From: Bacillota bacterium
GTDB lineage: Bacteria; Bacillota; Dethiobacteria; DTU022; JAAZDU01
Direction of reading: 5' to 3'
Length of the DNA: 7,801 nt
Assembly (NCBI GenBank): GCA_012512665.1
Contig: JAAZDU010000312.1
Span: 1 to 7,801, forward strand
The notes beneath the pieces were generated by a model that was not told the origin of the DNA, did not search any database, and saw only the letters and a list, made by a program, of their open reading frames with translations. This document shows positions 5,152 to 7,801 of the stretch, piece after piece; within the stretch, counting starts at the first letter, position 1, and the number at the start of each line of letters is the position of its first letter. The position numbers were made by a program, and so were the translations under genes.

Positions 5152-7048
5152 ATGTCTGGCATATGCGGTATTATCCACCTGGATCCCCTGCCGATAAACA
5201 GCAGCATTATCATAAACAGGATGAACGAAAAATTAAGGCACAGAGGGCCAGATGAAAAAGGGATTTTTGCAGAGAAAAATGTGGCGCTGGGTTTTAGGAG
5301 GCTGAGCATTATTGATCTGGAAGGGGGGAGGCAGCCGCTCAAGGATGAAGCAGGCCGCTACAGGCTCGTTTTTAATGGTACAATTTATAATAGCCTTAAG
5401 CTGCGGGAAGAGCTTTTGTCCCGGGGGCACCAGTTCAGAACTGCCTGTGACGCCGAAGTTGTGCTCCACCTTTTTGAGGAGATGGGGGCGGGCTGCCTTC
5501 CCTACCTGCGCGGTATGTTTGCCTTTGCCATCTGGGATCGGCTAAAAAAAAGGCTTTTTTTGGCCAGGGATCGCTTTGGCATAAAACCCCTCTACTATCT
5601 GCCGCAAAAAAAGGGCCTGGTTTTTGCTTCAGAGCTAAAAGCTTTTCAAGCCTTTCCTGGATTCCAAAGCAAGCTTAATGAGGAAAGCTTTCAGCACTAT
5701 TTAACATTTCAATATGTGCCCGGCAACGATACTATTTTAAAAAACGTCTACAGGCTGCCTCCTGCCCACTACCTCATCTGGCAGGATAATAAAACAACTT
5801 TAGAGCAGTACTGGGAGCTGACCATCTGCCCCCAGGAAAAGCCTCTGACCTTTTTTATAGAAGGCATACAGGAAAGATTGCAGGATGCTGTTAGCATCCA
5901 CCGCCGCAGTGATGTGGAGAGAGGCGCATTTTTGAGCAGCGGTGTTGATTCAAGCTGTGTTGTTGCTCTTCTCAGGCGGATGGAAGAAGTAAAGACTTAT
6001 TCCGTCGGTTGTGCCGGAGGAAAATATAATGAGCTGCCCCAAGCTGCTCAAACTGCCAGTTTTTTGGACACCCAGCACAGAGATACCAAGGTCAGCTCCT
6101 CACTTTTTTTGGGAGAAGCTGCCTGAAATTATCTGGTACCAGGATGAGCCGGTAGCTGACCCGTCTGCCGCTGCCCTTTACTTTGCTGCAGGCCTGGCAG
6201 CAAAGGATGTCAAGGTTGTCCTCTCCGGTGAAGGTGCAGATGAAGTGTTTGGCGGTTACAGTATTTACAGGGAGCCGCTGTCGCTGATGCCGTTTACACA
6301 GCTGCCTTTTTTACTAAAAGAGCCTATAAAAAGACTGGGGAAGAAATTACCGAAAGGTTTTAAAGGAAAAAGTTACATCTATCGTGCCACCACACCCCTG
6401 GAAAAAAGATATTTTGGGAATGCTTTTATTTTTAACGAAGAAGAAAAGGATATTTTAATACCGGGCTTAAGAAAGCCTGGCAACAGGGTGGAAGCTGTGC
6501 GCGTGACTGAGCCTATTTTTCAGAAAGCTTCTCACCTTGATACCGTTAGCCGAATGCAGTATTTAGATTTTTACACCTGGCTGCCGGGCGATATCCTGGC
6601 GAAGGCAGACCGCATGACCATGGCGCACTCCCTGGAGCTAAGAGTTCCCTTTTTGGATCATATCCTGGTGGAGTTTGCTGCTACCCTACCCACCCGCTTC
6701 AAAATCGGCGGGAAGACAACAAAGTACGCTTTCAGAAAAGCAGCTGAGTCCTGGCTTCCTTCCGAGGTAGCCAGCAGACCAAAACTTGGTTTCCCGGTAC
6801 CTGTTGCCGACTGGATGAAGCAGGATTGGAAAGATAAGCTATCTAATACTTTTCAGAGCGCTGCCGCAAGAAATTACTTTAACACAAGCTTCCTTGCCAG
6901 CCTCCTGGAAGAGCATCTGATGGGGACCAGGAACAACGCCCGCAAGTTGTGGACTGTTGCTGTCTTTCTTTTTTGGCACAAAATTTTTATAGAAGGAGAA
7001 AAGGAAATTTTAAACCGGGTGAGCAGGGAGGCCATGATAAAATATTAA
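5152..7048 (+). pseudogene. asnB: Asparagine synthase (glutamine-hydrolysing) type protein, frameshifted; glutaminase site altered
   Basis: AsnB enzymes make asparagine from aspartate, ATP and glutamine-derived ammonia. The frame from ATG 5152 covers the N-terminal class II amidotransferase domain (about 1-210) and the start of the synthetase domain, stopping at 6124-6126. The rest, from FWEKLPEIIWYQDEPVADPS, is in another frame to 7048. Dropping one T from the T7 run at 6104-6110 joins them into 631 residues, the length of B. subtilis AsnB, with conserved sequence continuous across the join. Synthetase motifs are present: SSGVDSS pyrophosphate loop (262-268, with Ser where SGGxDS has the first Gly), SGEGADE (358-364), GDILAKADRM (from 479) and ELRVPFLDH. 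In the glutaminase half, residue 2, normally the catalytic Cys, is Ser (MSGICGI), and the NGE of the glutamine pocket is NGT (75-77). Arg50 and Asp100 remain. It is either a decayed gene, a slippage-expressed enzyme, or a sequence error; if whole, it is probably ammonia-dependent or of altered function. Confidence 0.85.
6104..6110 (+). other. T7 homopolymer at the asnB frame break
   Basis: With seven T the reading is CTT TTT TTG GGA and a stop follows five codons later. With six T it is CTT TTT TGG GAG AAG, which gives the conserved FWEKLPEIIWY of the family. The break is therefore placed to within this run. The cause may be a one-base insertion, slippage, or a base-calling error in the homopolymer. 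Confidence 0.85.
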
Positions 7049-7056
7049 TTTTCTCC

Positions 7057-7085
7057 TTGACCTTGGAAAAAGGATAAATTATGTA
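7057..7085 (+). promoter_or_regulatory. Possible sigma-A type promoter of ilvC
   Basis: TTGACC (7057-7062) matches the -35 consensus TTGACA at five of six positions. After 17 bases comes TATGTA (7080-7085), a weak -10. Transcription would begin near 7092, leaving a leader of about 40 bases. That leader has no room for a T-box or an attenuator. No terminator is apparent between asnB and this site, so read-through from asnB is also possible. Confidence 0.4.
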
Positions 7086-7129
7086 AAAAGAGAATACTAA
7101 GTAGCAAGAAAATCAAGGAGGTAATAGCA

Positions 7130-7801
7130 TTGGCCCAAATTTATTATGACAAAGACGCTGATTTACAGTACCTGCAGGGCAAAAAAATTGCCGTTATGGG
7201 TTACGGTAGCCAGGGACATGCACAGGCCCAAAACTTAAAGGATAGTGGACTGGATGTTATAGTAGGGCTGCGGCGAGGAAGCAGCCGCTGGGAGACAGCC
7301 CAAAAGGATGGCCTGGAAGTAAAAACTGTCAAGGAGGCGGCAGCTGCTGCTGATGTCATCATGGTTCTCATCAGCGACAGTGAGCAGCCCAGAGTATTTA
7401 AAGAGGAGATTTTGCCCCACCTTACTGAAGGTAAAGCCTTTGCTGTTTCGCATGGCTTTAATATTATCTACAACCAGATTGTGCCTCCCAAAAACGTTGA
7501 TGTTTTTATGGTAGCTCCCAAGAGTCCCGGCCATATTTTAAGGCGCATGTACGAAAAAGGGGTAGGGGTCCCATCCCTGTTAGCCATTGAGCAGGACTAT
7601 ACCGGTAAGTGCAAGCAGATGGCTCTTGCTTATGCCAAAGGGATCGGTTCCACCAAAGCTGGTGTGCTGGAGACCACCTTTGTAGAGGAGACGGAGACGG
7701 ATCTATTTGGGGAGCAGGTAATTCTTTGCGGCGGTATTTCAGCCCTCATCAAGGCTTCTTTTGATACCCTGGTCGAAGCGGGTTACCAGCCGGAGGTAGC
7801 A
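7130..7801 (+). CDS. ilvC: Ketol-acid reductoisomerase, class I (partial, 3' end outside window)
   Basis: IlvC converts acetolactate or acetohydroxybutyrate, with NADPH and magnesium, to the dihydroxy acid in valine, isoleucine and leucine synthesis. The first 224 codons are present and open at the window edge; the family is about 330 residues. The start is TTG 7130 with AAGGAGGT (7115-7122) 7 bases upstream. The Rossmann motif [12 protein letters not shown] is at 25-36, and the loop LRRGSSRW (47-54) has the Arg and Ser residues expected for NADPH. The active-site His is in VSHGFN (His108). The C-terminal knotted domain begins around 183, with magnesium ligands in [11 protein letters not shown] (Asp191, Glu195). 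The loop [13 protein letters not shown] has Ser where many homologues have Gly. No ilvB or ilvN lies upstream; leuA or other branched-chain genes may follow outside the window. No lesion is visible in the part present. Confidence 0.95.
   Translation, partial: MAQIYYDKDADLQYLQGKKIAVMGYGSQGHAQAQNLKDSGLDVIVGLRRGSSRWETAQKDGLEVKTVKEAAAAADVIMVLISDSEQPRVFKEEILPHLTEGKAFAVSHGFNIIYNQIVPPKNVDVFMVAPKSPGHILRRMYEKGVGVPSLLAIEQDYTGKCKQMALAYAKGIGSTKAGVLETTFVEETETDLFGEQVILCGGISALIKASFDTLVEAGYQPEVA

Noticed and set aside
5543..5561. A8-GGC-T7 near-palindrome inside asnB, examined as a possible further frame break or hairpin
   Set aside because: The frame passes through it intact with conserved residues on both sides, so it is coding sequence for Lys-Lys-Arg-Leu-Phe-Leu.
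6011..6109. Reading the asnB 3' half as a separate gene starting at ATG 6011
   Set aside because: The first 33 codons from that ATG overlap the conserved 5' frame and match nothing in the family; conserved sequence begins only at the T7 run. No good ribosome binding site precedes it.
7049..7129. T-box or amino-acid attenuator before ilvC, or a terminator after asnB
   Set aside because: The gap is only 81 bases, with no GC-rich hairpin followed by a T run and no room for a T-box.
7235..7534. A 99-codon leftward frame inside ilvC
   Set aside because: It is antisense to conserved ketol-acid reductoisomerase sequence and has no supporting features.

Overview
The window looks like a chromosomal stretch from a Gram-positive bacterium of the class Clostridia (Peptococcaceae or Thermoanaerobacterales type). 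The reasons are the secA-prfB gene order, strong AGGAGG-type ribosome binding sites, several TTG/GTG starts, a transketolase split into two subunits, and a tandem P-loop ATPase of a type known from clostridia. This placement is inference from gene content; no rRNA or other marker is present. I see no tRNA, CRISPR array, insertion sequence or phage gene.

Layout on the + strand, left half: the last 30 codons of secA (1-93); prfB, encoding release factor 2 with the classical programmed +1 frameshift (113-1259); a damaged yitT-family membrane protein gene (1282-2009); and the two overlapping transketolase subunit genes (2037-2888 and 2878-3819), closed by a short GC hairpin with a long T tract (3862-3893). 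Spacing is tight throughout, so these genes could form one transcript, although a promoter inside it cannot be excluded.

Right half: a 370-residue tandem P-loop ATPase runs on the - strand (3884-4996) and converges on the transketolase genes. A 155-bp divergent intergenic region with several small dyad symmetries separates it from an asnB-type asparagine synthetase gene (5152-7048, +). After an 81-bp gap that holds a possible promoter comes ilvC (ketol-acid reductoisomerase, 7130 to the window edge).

The most notable feature is reading-frame integrity. prfB needs a +1 shift at CTT-TGA-C, which is known biology. yitT is interrupted at a run of eight T and also seems to lack about 45 internal residues. 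asnB is interrupted at a run of seven T, where six would restore a full-length 631-residue protein that closely matches the family. The asnB product also carries Ser in place of the N-terminal catalytic Cys, and Thr in place of a glutamine-pocket Glu, so its glutaminase half looks disabled independently of the frameshift. I did not find a convincing wholly new system. The closest to undescribed biology are the uncharacterised tandem P-loop ATPase and the altered asparagine synthetase.
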